This document shows positions 46,851-55,748 of a stretch of 64,000 bases of DNA, piece by piece. This stretch comes from WJMT01 sp964624145. Lineage in GTDB: Bacteria; Acidobacteriota; Aminicenantia; Aminicenantales; Aminicenantaceae. The notes under the pieces are model-generated. The model had not been told where the DNA came from. It worked only from the letters and a program-made list of their open reading frames with translations, and made no database searches. The stretch's first letter is position 1, and each line of letters starts with the position of its first letter. Made by a program: the position numbers and the translations under genes. Location of the stretch: positions 1 through 64,000 of the forward strand of contig CAZUXT010000004.1 in assembly GCA_964624145.1 (NCBI GenBank), read 5' to 3'.

Positions 46851-49193
46851 TTAATCCTTTTTCTCCGTCTCTTTCACTTTCTGCATCAAATTTTTTTCAG
46901 AGCGTCTCTCGAATTTCCTCAATTTAAAATATTCAGGCTTTTCCTGAACCGTCCATTCATTATTCACTGTATCCACATCAGCTGTCTCAAGAAAGGGATC
47001 AAGGGTGATTTTTGTGACTTCTTTTTTAAAAGCAAACACTTTTTGGACACGGTCATTGAAGCGGCGCCATATTTCGGCCGGGATCCTTTCCACTTCTTCT
47101 GAGTCATCTTTAAATTTAAACCGGAGTATGAGGGGCATGACCATTCCGCCGATATTGGAAAAAGAGACTTCATAATAATTATATCCTGCATTCAGAATCT
47201 CTTTTTCTTCTTCTGTCAACGTTTCAAGATATTTTTTGTACTGCTCCTGCTCCTGGGGAGTCACTTTAAGCTGGTCGTATTGGTCATAAAAATCAAGAAG
47301 AGATTCATCTTTTTCCACGGCTGTTTCCTTAATTTCCTTCTTGTTTCGAATGTTGCTGATATATCTTTCCGGGAGGCGGTTTTCCTTCTCCTGCTCTATA
47401 ACTTTATCCATTTCCGGTTCCCCAGTATTTATCTTATACCACTTCACACCTTCTAAGGCTATGTCCACATGGTCTGTACCAAAAAACCATCCGCGCCAGA
47501 ACCAGTCAAGGTCCATTCCTGACGCATCTTCCATGGTCCTGAAAAAGTCTGCCGGCGCCGGGTGCTTGAACTTCCATCTTTGAGCAAACTCTTTGAATGC
47601 ATAATCAAACAGTTCCCTGCCCATAATGGTCTCCCGCAGAATATTAAGCCCCGCAGAGGTTTTGGCATAAGCATTGTTTCCCACATTCAGGTCTATATCC
47701 GGCGCTGTCATGATGGGGGACATGTATTTCTTATCGCCTTTCATATACTCAACCATGGAATAAGCAGGCCCGTTTCTCCGTGCAAACTCCCTGCTCCATT
47801 CCTGTTCTGCAAGATATTCCAGGAATGTGTTTAATCCTTCATCCATCCATGCCCACTGGCGCTCGTCCGAATTCACGATCATGGGGAAAAAATTATGTCC
47901 GAATTCATGAATGATCACACCGACCAGACTGTATTTTAAATATTCGGGATAGGTTCCGTCAGGTTCGGGCATCCCTCCGTTAAAAGCGATCATGGGATAC
48001 TCCATCCCCCCGCCTCTTGAAGCAAGCACGGATATGGCTTTGGGATAAGGATACTCGAATGTGAATCTGGAATAGACCTTTATGGCATGCGCCACAGCCT
48101 TTGTCGAATACTTCTCCCATATAGGATTTCCGTCCTTGCTGAAATAGGACATGGCAAGAACGGTGCGGGCCCCGAATTTAACGGCCATAGCATCCCAGAT
48201 GAATTTTCGCGAGCTGGCAAAAGCAAAGTCCCTCACGTTTTCCGCTTTGAAAATCCATGTTTTTTTATCTTCCGAACGCTCTTTTTCATTCTGGACGGCC
48301 TCTTCTTCAGTAACAATCAAAACCGTGTCTTCTGTGGAATCCTGTGCTTTATGAAGCCGGGCTCTCTGTTCGGCTGTTAAAACCTTCTCAGGATTCATCA
48401 AGGTCCCTGTGGCACCGATGACATGGTCAGAAGGGGCTGTTATTTTCACCATATAATTTCCAAAAGGAAGCGCAAATTCCCCGCTTCCCAGAAACTGTTT
48501 GTGCTGCCATCCTTCTGCCTCATTGTACACAGCCAGCCGGGGAAAAAATTGGGCAATGGTGAAGACATGATTCCCGTCTTCCTTATAAAAGACAAAACCT
48601 GACCTTCCTCCGACTTTGTTCTTATCATTTATGTTGTACCACCATTTTATTTTGAAAGAATACCTTGAGTCCGGATTCAGACTTCCGGGAAGGTCCACTC
48701 TCATCATGGTGTTTACGATTTTATACGAAAGGTCATTTCCCTTTTTATCTTTCACATATTCGATCTTAAATCCTCCGTCAAAATCCATATGCATCCTTTG
48801 AAGAAACCGTAGGCTTAGAGGGTCTGATATCTGGCCCGAACTCACTTTTTCCGTAAGGGAATCTTTTATTCGGATATTCTGATCCAACTGAACCCAGAGA
48901 TAGGAAAGGGAAACAGGTGAATTATTAAAATAAGTTATTGATTCCTCACCATATATCCGCTGTTTTTCCTCTTCAAGTTCAATGACCATATCATAGTCAA
49001 CTCTCTGCTGCCAGTATTCCGGGCCTGGAGCCCCTGAGGCTGTTCGGTACTGGTTAGGGGTTGGGAGTTCCTGATAGAGCTGACGGAACTGGTTCTCCTG
49101 CTGTTCCTCATCCTGGGCAGATACCATGGCGGTATAGAACAGAGTAAAAGAAAAAACTAAGACAAAACCTAAAAAAACACATTTTTTAAACAT
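46851..49193 (-). CDS. M1 family metallopeptidase, exported
   Basis: A 780-residue protein with a signal peptide (about 1-26, ending VSAQDE), an N-terminal beta domain, and the M1 zinc site HEFGH at residues 429-433 with the third ligand Glu452 in WMDEGLNTF. The exopeptidase block appears as GGGMEYP upstream. It is longer than the catalytic core, with a C-terminal segment of about 200 residues that is rich in charged helices. Probably a periplasmic or outer-membrane-associated aminopeptidase-like enzyme. Confidence 0.88.
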   Translation of the reverse strand: MFKKCVFLGFVLVFSFTLFYTAMVSAQDEEQQENQFRQLYQELPTPNQYRTASGAPGPEYWQQRVDYDMVIELEEEKQRIYGEESITYFNNSPVSLSYLWVQLDQNIRIKDSLTEKVSSGQISDPLSLRFLQRMHMDFDGGFKIEYVKDKKGNDLSYKIVNTMMRVDLPGSLNPDSRYSFKIKWWYNINDKNKVGGRSGFVFYKEDGNHVFTIAQFFPRLAVYNEAEGWQHKQFLGSGEFALPFGNYMVKITAPSDHVIGATGTLMNPEKVLTAEQRARLHKAQDSTEDTVLIVTEEEAVQNEKERSEDKKTWIFKAENVRDFAFASSRKFIWDAMAVKFGARTVLAMSYFSKDGNPIWEKYSTKAVAHAIKVYSRFTFEYPYPKAISVLASRGGGMEYPMIAFNGGMPEPDGTYPEYLKYSLVGVIIHEFGHNFFPMIVNSDERQWAWMDEGLNTFLEYLAEQEWSREFARRNGPAYSMVEYMKGDKKYMSPIMTAPDIDLNVGNNAYAKTSAGLNILRETIMGRELFDYAFKEFAQRWKFKHPAPADFFRTMEDASGMDLDWFWRGWFFGTDHVDIALEGVKWYKINTGEPEMDKVIEQEKENRLPERYISNIRNKKEIKETAVEKDESLLDFYDQYDQLKVTPQEQEQYKKYLETLTEEEKEILNAGYNYYEVSFSNIGGMVMPLILRFKFKDDSEEVERIPAEIWRRFNDRVQKVFAFKKEVTKITLDPFLETADVDTVNNEWTVQEKPEYFKLRKFERRSEKNLMQKVKETEKKD

Positions 49194-49235
49194 ATCTACC
49201 TCCCATTGGTTCTTTCACTACAAAATCCGGCACAC

Positions 49236-51134
49236 TCAGGTTCCGAGTGTAAAATAAAACACAGAGCCTTCTCCGGGCTTGCCTTCAGCACGGATAACAC
49301 CTCCGTGTTTATGGATAATCCGTCTGGTAACAGCGAGCCCCATTCCATAACCCGGGAACACTTCATTCTCATTCAATCTCTTGAACGGGAAAAACAGCTC
49401 ATCCACATCTTTCATCTTAAATCCGATCCCATTATCCTTTATGAAATACTCTTTAATACCTTTGTTCTCCTTCATCCCGAATTCAATTTTTATGTTTGGT
49501 TTTTTAGAAGAGTAAATCCAGGCATTTGTAAGCAGATTGTCAATAACAATGCTCAGCGTCCGGTTGTCTCCCCTGACTTTTATCCCTTCTTGAATGAGAA
49601 ACTCGGCTTTCCGTTCGGGATTTCCTTCTCTTAGCTTAACTGACCTTTTCCTTACTAAGTCACTAAGATCGACTTGCTCAAGTTTTAACCTGTCAAATGA
49701 CAGTTCAGCCACTTCATTCAATCCTTTGGTCATCTGCTTCATGCGGTGAGCCGCTGCCCGGATCTGAATGAGTTTATCTTTACCTTTGTCGTTTACTCTA
49801 TTAGCATACTCCTCTAAAAACGACTTGCTGAACTCATCTATTTTTTCCAGTGGAACTTCCAAATACTGTGCTGTGGCAGAGAAAAGACCTTCCAGTTCAT
49901 TATCTAAGGCTTTCCGTTGAACACTATTATCAAACGGGATTGACTTGAGTTCCTCATCTCTTTTGGGTCTTTCTTCAATACTGTCCTTCTTCTCTACCTC
50001 CTGCTTTTTTCTTTCTTCCTCTTCAGCTTTTTTATCAGTCACATCCCGAAACGCTGCAGCCATGTCTCCGGAAGGAAGCTTGCTGATAAAAAATTCTTTC
50101 CAGCCTGCCTTGTCACCCACCCTTAATTTGGAATAGGGAATATACTTCTCCACCTCAGTCTTCCATGCGCTCTGAAGAGCGTCCAGCAGTCCCGATTCTC
50201 TGACCATAGGGAAGACCTTTGTGATTTTTTTCCCAATAAGGTCACTGCGGTGTATCCGCTCTATTTTTTCACCTGTTGTGTTCAAATCCATAATAAGAAA
50301 ATTTTTTCCCTCATCAACCACTTCAAAGACAAAAATACCATAAGCGCAGTTTTCAAATATCTCTCTGTATTTTTTCTCTGTCTTCTCCAATTCTGTGGCT
50401 TTCTGGCGCACTTTGTTCACTTCATCCAGCTTCATCCCGCGAAGATCCTCAACTTCCAATAAATATTTCAGCCGCTCCCGCAAAATCATCAATTCGTTTT
50501 TCTTCTTTTTTTTGACTCGAACCCCTGCTTCCCCGGGCCCTGATATGTTCTTGGTCGCGGTCACAAGGTTTAATATAGGTCTGGAAATAATATGCTGGAA
50601 GCTGCGGGCCAGAAAATAAACAAGCAGAAGCGCTAAAGCAAATAAAACAAGCATGATAAAAATATAAAGCTTGAGTTTTCTTTTCAGTTCCTCGGTAGAA
50701 GCCCGTACAAATATCTTTCCATACGTGTGTTCTTCATCTGAAACAGGTAAAAGAACATGAAGATATCCGTCCTTGAATTCAGAAGGTTTCATGTGTTCTA
50801 AATCAGGTGGAATAAATGTGTCTTCGGAAAGGCTGTAGGTCGCTAGCGCTTTTTCTTCAGGTCCGAAAAAGACACCATCCGTAACAAAGGGCACAGAGCC
50901 CAATACGGATAAGCAGGTCTCAAGGCCCTGTCTTTTCTTAGAAGCCAGCGCTTCCCTGCAGCATTCTCCTGCCAGGGCGGCATGATGCTCGATCTCATCT
51001 GTAAACCTCACTCTGTCTTCTCTGGTCTTGGCAAAGACAATCAGCGAAAATGTCAAAACAAGGACAATGGCCGATATGAGGAAAATAATCCCTACGAGTT
51101 TTTTCCGGACAGTCAAATTCTGAAATAATCTCAC
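49236..51134 (-). CDS. Histidine-kinase-like sensor lacking the phosphoacceptor His
   Basis: A 632-residue protein with TM1 (about 14-35), a periplasmic sensor, TM2 (about 155-176), a HAMP-like linker and coiled coil, a PAS domain (about 255-370), a DHp-like helix pair and a HATPase domain. The ATPase boxes are intact: N-box IDNLLTNAWIYS, DNGIGFKM and GYGMGLAVTRRI. In the DHp helix, the position normally occupied by the phosphorylated His in SHDLRAPL-type motifs reads AQYLEVPL, with Gln423. No response regulator is nearby. It may be an allosteric or signal-modulating pseudokinase. Confidence 0.85.
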   Translation of the reverse strand: MRLFQNLTVRKKLVGIIFLISAIVLVLTFSLIVFAKTREDRVRFTDEIEHHAALAGECCREALASKKRQGLETCLSVLGSVPFVTDGVFFGPEEKALATYSLSEDTFIPPDLEHMKPSEFKDGYLHVLLPVSDEEHTYGKIFVRASTEELKRKLKLYIFIMLVLFALALLLVYFLARSFQHIISRPILNLVTATKNISGPGEAGVRVKKKKKNELMILRERLKYLLEVEDLRGMKLDEVNKVRQKATELEKTEKKYREIFENCAYGIFVFEVVDEGKNFLIMDLNTTGEKIERIHRSDLIGKKITKVFPMVRESGLLDALQSAWKTEVEKYIPYSKLRVGDKAGWKEFFISKLPSGDMAAAFRDVTDKKAEEEERKKQEVEKKDSIEERPKRDEELKSIPFDNSVQRKALDNELEGLFSATAQYLEVPLEKIDEFSKSFLEEYANRVNDKGKDKLIQIRAAAHRMKQMTKGLNEVAELSFDRLKLEQVDLSDLVRKRSVKLREGNPERKAEFLIQEGIKVRGDNRTLSIVIDNLLTNAWIYSSKKPNIKIEFGMKENKGIKEYFIKDNGIGFKMKDVDELFFPFKRLNENEVFPGYGMGLAVTRRIIHKHGGVIRAEGKPGEGSVFYFTLGT

Positions 51135-51187
51135 TTTAATCTTCTAAAAAATATATAACTCTTCTCATGAATCCGGCATGAATCATA

Positions 51188-51217
51188 ATCATACTCTAAA
51201 CAGGTTGCGTAATTCAA
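51188..51217 (-). promoter_or_regulatory. Sigma-70-type promoter for the kinase-like gene
   Basis: On the minus strand, TTGAAT, 18 bases, TATGAT, about 55 bp before the start codon at 51134. Confidence 0.45.
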
Positions 51218-51262
51218 GTCAGAAACTATCCATGCAGTGAACATATTTATCCCCCTCTTATT

Positions 51263-51357
51263 GACCTGCATAATGAACAAGCCAAGGTTGCGAAAACTTG
51301 ATGAAATTCAGGTGTGGCTGAAGCGACATTGAAGATTTAGCCACACCTGAATTTTAA
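51263..51357 (+). repeat. Composite repeat, short hairpin copy R3
   Basis: Starts like R4 and R5 (GACCTGCATAATGAACAAGCC). It contains a perfect 16-bp stem: AAATTCAGGTGTGGCT at 51304-51319 and its exact complement at 51339-51354, around a 19-base loop. In R4 the matching right arm differs at two positions that still allow G-T pairs and lies about 150 bases away. Confidence 0.7.
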
Positions 51358-51417
51358 CTTCCCATTGACTGGATGTGATTCATAGCATAATATCATCTAC
51401 AGAAGTATTCAGAACAG

Positions 51418-51805
51418 TTAACCTGGATGACGAACAAGTCGAGGTTGAAGAGAGCTTAATGAAATTCAGGTGTGGCTGAAGCGACATTGAAGATTTAGCC
51501 TTCGGAGTACTGTGTTTGAGGGAACTCGGCTGAGCCGAGCTGTGAGCATGTCTGACCCACGGACGGGGGGAGTTGCGCAACAGCCGAGAACACAGTACGA
51601 AGAATGGCGTTAAAAATCTTTAGCGAGCACAAGCCATATCTGAATTTCACATCGGCTTGCCTTAATGGTAAAAAAATGGCGATTAAGATGTAAGTAAGAA
51701 CAAACAAAATATTTTGAGTTGTCATTTTTGTAGAAAACATGTATATCCTTGAAAGCAAAACAAAAAAATGACCATCGCCATTTTTTTATGATTAGTCCAG
51801 GTTAA
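51418..51805 (+). repeat. Composite repeat, full copy R4
   Basis: A 388-bp unit with perfect 10-bp ends TTAACCTGGA / TCCAGGTTAA. The core (51461-51648) folds on itself (17-bp outer stem, inner stems at 51500-51516 with 51589-51602, hairpin CTCGGC-TGA-GCCGAG). The AT-rich module (51670-51787) is bounded by AAAAAAATGGCGAT and its exact complement. No transposase is present. The right end lies 12 bp from the first ATG of the PHP hydrolase gene. Confidence 0.8.
51719..51747 (+). promoter_or_regulatory. Promoter inside repeat R4 reading into the PHP gene
   Basis: TTGTCA, 17 bases, TATATC. The same pair recurs in R1 (spacer 17) and R2 (spacer 18). It would start a transcript of about 65 nt leader ending at the PHP gene. 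Confidence 0.5.
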
Positions 51806-51817
51806 TATCAGGAGGTT

Positions 51818-52798
51818 ATGATGAAAAAAATCACTGTTTTTGTTTTGAGTGCGGTGGTGTTGCTTGCACTCCCTTCTCTTGCTCAGGAATTCAAATGGTA
51901 CAAAGGCAACACACACTGTCACACTTTAAACTCGGACGGAGATTCCTATCCGCGGCAGGTCATAAGATGGTACAAAGACCATGGGTACAACTTTCTTGTC
52001 ATATCAGATCATAACTTTATCACTGAAATAAAGTATCTTGATACAGACCCAAACGACGATTTCCTTCTCATTCAGGGAGAAGAGGTCACGGATTCCTATA
52101 AAGGCACTCCCGTTCACCTCAATGCCCTCAATGCCGTGAAATACATAGAGCCCCAGCACGGGGGTTCCATAACAGAAACCCTGCAGAACAATGTCGATGC
52201 CATCCTTCTGGCAGGAGCTGTCCCCCAGATAAACCACCCCAATTGGAGGTGGTCTTTTACGGATAAGGAAATGTCCCAGCTCAAAAACGTCAAATTATTC
52301 GAACTGTTCAATGTCCATCCTGACAGTAATCTGTTTGCGGCCGGAGGCAGACCGGGCATGGAAGACGTCTGGGACGGAATGCTATCCAGGAGTATCCTGA
52401 TGTACGGGATCGCATCAGACGATGCCCATCATTTCCTCGGGGAGTTCGCTCCCGCACGATCCAATCCTGGTTCAGGATGGATCATGGTCAAAGCCAGAGA
52501 GCTGAGTACAGAAGCCATCATGAATGCGATCGAACAGGGGGAATTCTATGCCACCCTGGGAGTCCTACTCAAGGACGTATATCATACTGAGGATAAATAC
52601 GTAGTTGATGTTGCCCCTTATAAAGATGCGGCCTACACCATTACTTTTATCGGAAAAGACGGCTGCACGCTTCAAGAATCTTACGGTTCCTATGCCGAAT
52701 ATCTTTTCAAGGGCGATGAGCTTTATGTCAGAGCCAGGATATTCGAATCTTCTGGAAGGATAGCCTGCACTCAACCCGCTTTCCCAAATAAGGATTAA
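51818..52798 (+). CDS. PHP-domain metal-dependent hydrolase, exported
   Basis: A 326-residue protein with a signal peptide (about 1-22, LPSLAQ) followed by a PHP domain. Motif I is GNTHCHTLNSDGD, motif II includes VISDHNF, and later His-containing motifs are PQINHPNWRW and ASDDAHH. Resembles CehA/McbA-type periplasmic hydrolases; the substrate is unknown. Two ATGs follow AGGAGG at 51810-51815, and the second (51821) is better spaced. Followed after 15 bp by a YfcC-family transporter, so hydrolysis and uptake may be linked. Confidence 0.83.
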   Translation: MMKKITVFVLSAVVLLALPSLAQEFKWYKGNTHCHTLNSDGDSYPRQVIRWYKDHGYNFLVISDHNFITEIKYLDTDPNDDFLLIQGEEVTDSYKGTPVHLNALNAVKYIEPQHGGSITETLQNNVDAILLAGAVPQINHPNWRWSFTDKEMSQLKNVKLFELFNVHPDSNLFAAGGRPGMEDVWDGMLSRSILMYGIASDDAHHFLGEFAPARSNPGSGWIMVKARELSTEAIMNAIEQGEFYATLGVLLKDVYHTEDKYVVDVAPYKDAAYTITFIGKDGCTLQESYGSYAEYLFKGDELYVRARIFESSGRIACTQPAFPNKD

Positions 52799-52813
52799 TC
52801 CGGACCGTTCGCG

Positions 52814-54199
52814 ATGGGAAAAATACCGAATGTATTTGTTATCGTTTTCTTGCTGATCATTTTTGCCGCGGCACTCACCTGGGTGCTTCCAGGCGGAAGT
52901 TATGAAAGGAAACAGATCGAAATCAACAACACTCAAAGAACCGTAGTGGTCGAGGGAACGTATGAAAAAAAAGAAGCCAATCCTCAGATACTGGAAATAT
53001 TCACCGCGCCGCTAAAAGGTTTTATCAAATTAGCGGAAATCATTGGTTTCATATTCATCGTGGGAGGCGCTTTTTATATGCTGAATGAAACAGGAGCCAT
53101 AAATGCAGGCATCGGAAAGCTGGTGAAGATACTGAAAGGGAAAGAACTCCTGATCATTCCCATTGTGATGGCCGTTTTTTCTCTCTTCGGAGCTGTTTTC
53201 GGGATGTGCGAGGAAGCCATGCCTTTTGTCCTGATCTTCGTCCCTCTGGCCATCAGTCTTGGGTATGATTCTATAGTAGGGATATGCCTTTCTTTTCTAG
53301 CTGCAGGAGTCGGATTTGCCGGGGCATTCATCAATCCTTTTACTCTGCAGATAGCTCAGAAAATATCTGACATAAAACCTGTCTCCGGATTGGGATACAG
53401 GGTGCTTATATGGCTTGTGGTGACAGCCTTTACCATAGCCTGGGTGATGGTCTATGCCGTGAAAATAAAGAAAAATCCTCAGAAAAGCATTATGTATGAG
53501 TATGACAAGAAAAGGCGTGAGGAGTTGATAGAGAAGCAGAAATCTGCCAGCCTGTTCACCTGGAGGCATGCAACCTGCCTGATCATTTTGCTTGCAGGTA
53601 TCGTGTTCATGATACTGGGGGTCATCCTCTTTAAATGGTATATAAAAGAAATTGCCGGCCTGTTTTTGGCTATGGGGCTTACAAGCGCGATCATCGCAGG
53701 AAAAGGAATGAATGATATTGCCGGTTCCTTCATCAATGGATGCAAGGAAATGGTCTCAGCCGCACTGGTTCTGGGATTCGTGGGGGGAATCATCGTTATT
53801 CTGGAACAAGGCGGGGTCATGGATACCATTCTCTACAGTATGGCTTCAGCCATATCCAAAGTGCCGGGGATCTTAGCGGCTGACTTTCAGTATGTCATTC
53901 AGATCGTTTTTAATTTCTTTATTCCTTCTGGCTCCACAAAAGCCGCCCTGACTATGCCCATCATGTCCCAGCTTGCCGACCTTTCGGGCATCACCCGTCA
54001 AACAGCGGTGCTGGCCTATCAGTTCGGAGACGGATTCACAAATATGATCATTCCCACATCAGGTGTGACCATAGGGACTTTGGCTATGGCCAAGATCCCT
54101 TATGAAAAATGGTTCAAATGGAATTTTCCCATGCAGGTCTTTTTCTTTATCCTGTCCCTTCTGTTTCTCATCTGGCCGGTTTTGACCCACTGGCAGTAA
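52814..54199 (+). CDS. YfcC/DcuC-family transporter
   Basis: A 461-residue polytopic membrane protein of the YfcC family. It opens IPNVFVIVFLLIIFAAALTW, has a periplasmic loop, then family segments FSLFGAVFGMCEEAMPFV and FINPFTLQIA, and near the C-terminus FFIPSGSTKAALTMPIMS. Relatives carry amino acids, peptides or carboxylates. It is downstream of the PHP hydrolase in the same operon. Confidence 0.85.
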   Translation: MGKIPNVFVIVFLLIIFAAALTWVLPGGSYERKQIEINNTQRTVVVEGTYEKKEANPQILEIFTAPLKGFIKLAEIIGFIFIVGGAFYMLNETGAINAGIGKLVKILKGKELLIIPIVMAVFSLFGAVFGMCEEAMPFVLIFVPLAISLGYDSIVGICLSFLAAGVGFAGAFINPFTLQIAQKISDIKPVSGLGYRVLIWLVVTAFTIAWVMVYAVKIKKNPQKSIMYEYDKKRREELIEKQKSASLFTWRHATCLIILLAGIVFMILGVILFKWYIKEIAGLFLAMGLTSAIIAGKGMNDIAGSFINGCKEMVSAALVLGFVGGIIVILEQGGVMDTILYSMASAISKVPGILAADFQYVIQIVFNFFIPSGSTKAALTMPIMSQLADLSGITRQTAVLAYQFGDGFTNMIIPTSGVTIGTLAMAKIPYEKWFKWNFPMQVFFFILSLLFLIWPVLTHWQ

Positions 54200-54240
54200 G
54201 GCATCGATTGTACGCTATCTTACCCAAATTCTATCCTTTT

Positions 54241-55374
54241 CTAACTCACAGTTCTTTTCCCGGTTTTTCGGTTCCTGTACTGCTCTTTTATCCACTCACA
54301 TGTGGGCTTCATCCCTTCTGCAAAAGAAGTGCGGGGCTCCCAATCAAGATACTTCCGGATCATGGTGTTATCGCTGTTTCTTCCCACAACCCCTTTTGGT
54401 TTTGAAATATCATATCTGCGCTCGACTTTGATTCCCACTATGTCTTCTATGATATCAATCAATTCATTCACAGAGATCATTTCCTCGGAGCCTATGTTCA
54501 GAGGAGTGGCCGTGGTATTGAGATTGTGCATCAAGCGGAAAATTCCTTCCGTACAGTCATCGATATACATGAAACTTCTTCTTTGTTTCCCGTCCCCCCA
54601 AATCAAGATAAAATCTTCATCCCCTTCCTTGACAGCAATCACTTTACGGGCCAGGGCTGCCGGAGCTTTCTCACGTCCTCCGTCCCATGTTCCGTAGGGT
54701 CCGTACACATTATGAAACCGCGCAATATGGGTCTCCATCCCCTTTTCAATAAACATCTCCTGGCATTTCTGTTCAGCAATCAATTTTTCCCATCCGTATC
54801 CTCTTTCTGCGTCAGCAGGATAAGCATCACTTTCCTTAAGCCCGGGGACATCATGTTTCTGCTGTAAAGTTGTGTTATAAGCACAGGCAGAGGACGAGAA
54901 AAAATATCTGGTGGCTCCGGCTCTCCAGGAAGCCTCGACCATATTGTCGTTTATTTTGCTGGAGTTAATCAAACAGTCCACTCTGTGGGTCTCAATAAAT
55001 CCCATTCCCCCCATATCAGCAGCAAAATTATACACCTCTACAGCCCCCTGCACAAGATCCATGCAGTTTTTATAATCCCTGAGGTCCAGACAAAGATTGG
55101 CAACTCCCTCCGTAGTCTGATACCAATCATAAACCGGCTTGATATCAGCGGCCACAATATTTTGAAACCCTTTGTCCTTGAGGTATCTCACCATGGCTCC
55201 GCCAATAAAACCACCTCCCCCTGCGACCACAATCTTTATATTGGGATTCAATTTTTCTTTGTAAGGCGTTTGAATGAGGTCTTTTTCATCAACATGGCCC
55301 GGAGCATTGAAATATTCCGGCTCCCATCCGCTTTTTAATTTTCTTTCAACGTCCTCCCTGGTTGCATAAGACAT
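54241..55374 (-). CDS. GDP-mannose 3,5-epimerase-like SDR enzyme
   Basis: A 377-residue extended short-chain dehydrogenase. The NAD loop GGGGFIGG is at residues 52-59. The segments match GDP-mannose 3,5-epimerases closely: FAADMGGMGFIE, SSSACAYN (Cys164 as proton donor/acceptor), the YxxxK pair in GYGWEKL (Tyr193, Lys197), RFHNVYGPYGTWDGGREKAP and GDGKQRRSFMYIDD. It converts GDP-D-mannose to GDP-L-galactose-type sugars in relatives. A family member would supply cell-surface glycans. It stands alone. Confidence 0.85.
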   Translation of the reverse strand: MSYATREDVERKLKSGWEPEYFNAPGHVDEKDLIQTPYKEKLNPNIKIVVAGGGGFIGGAMVRYLKDKGFQNIVAADIKPVYDWYQTTEGVANLCLDLRDYKNCMDLVQGAVEVYNFAADMGGMGFIETHRVDCLINSSKINDNMVEASWRAGATRYFFSSSACAYNTTLQQKHDVPGLKESDAYPADAERGYGWEKLIAEQKCQEMFIEKGMETHIARFHNVYGPYGTWDGGREKAPAALARKVIAVKEGDEDFILIWGDGKQRRSFMYIDDCTEGIFRLMHNLNTTATPLNIGSEEMISVNELIDIIEDIVGIKVERRYDISKPKGVVGRNSDNTMIRKYLDWEPRTSFAEGMKPTCEWIKEQYRNRKTGKRTVS

Positions 55375-55458
55375 GACTTCCTCCTTATTTCATTTATTCG
55401 TATATAGGACACACTATTTTACAGGTTTTTCTGTATGGAAACACCCTATTTTTTTCAA

Positions 55459-55742
55459 TAGCCTGAATGATGAACATGTCGAGGTTGAAGAGAGCATACT
55501 GAAATTCAGGTGTGGACGTAGCGACATTGAAGATTTAGCCTTCGGAGTGCTGTGTTTGAGGGAACTCGGCAAAGCCGAGCTGTGAGCATGTCTGACCCAC
55601 GGACGGGGGGAGTTGCGCAGCAGCTGAGAACACAGTGCGAAGAATGGCGTTAAAAATCTGAAGGGAGCACAGGCCATATCTGAATTTCACATCGGCTTGC
55701 CTATAATGAACATCGTCATTTTTTTATGAATAGGTCAGGTTA
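55459..55742 (+). repeat. Composite repeat, copy R5 lacking the AT-rich module
   Basis: Ends AGCCTGA / TCAGGTTA. The core is about 90% like R4 by eye from 55490 to 55692, including the hairpin CTCGGC-AAA-GCCGAG. The AT-rich module and its promoter are gone, leaving only the right border ATCGTCATTTTTTT. The unit lies behind the HTH gene's stop and is not upstream of a start codon. Confidence 0.75.
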
Positions 55743-55748
55743 GGGATA

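Noticed and set aside
55414..55677. 87-codon minus-strand frame, partly repeated at 51380-51580 (both contain RNSPRPWVRHAHSSA)
   Set aside because: The similarity is explained by repeats R4 and R5. The two frames have different lengths and ends, no ribosome site, and the conserved changes follow base pairing and not codon positions.
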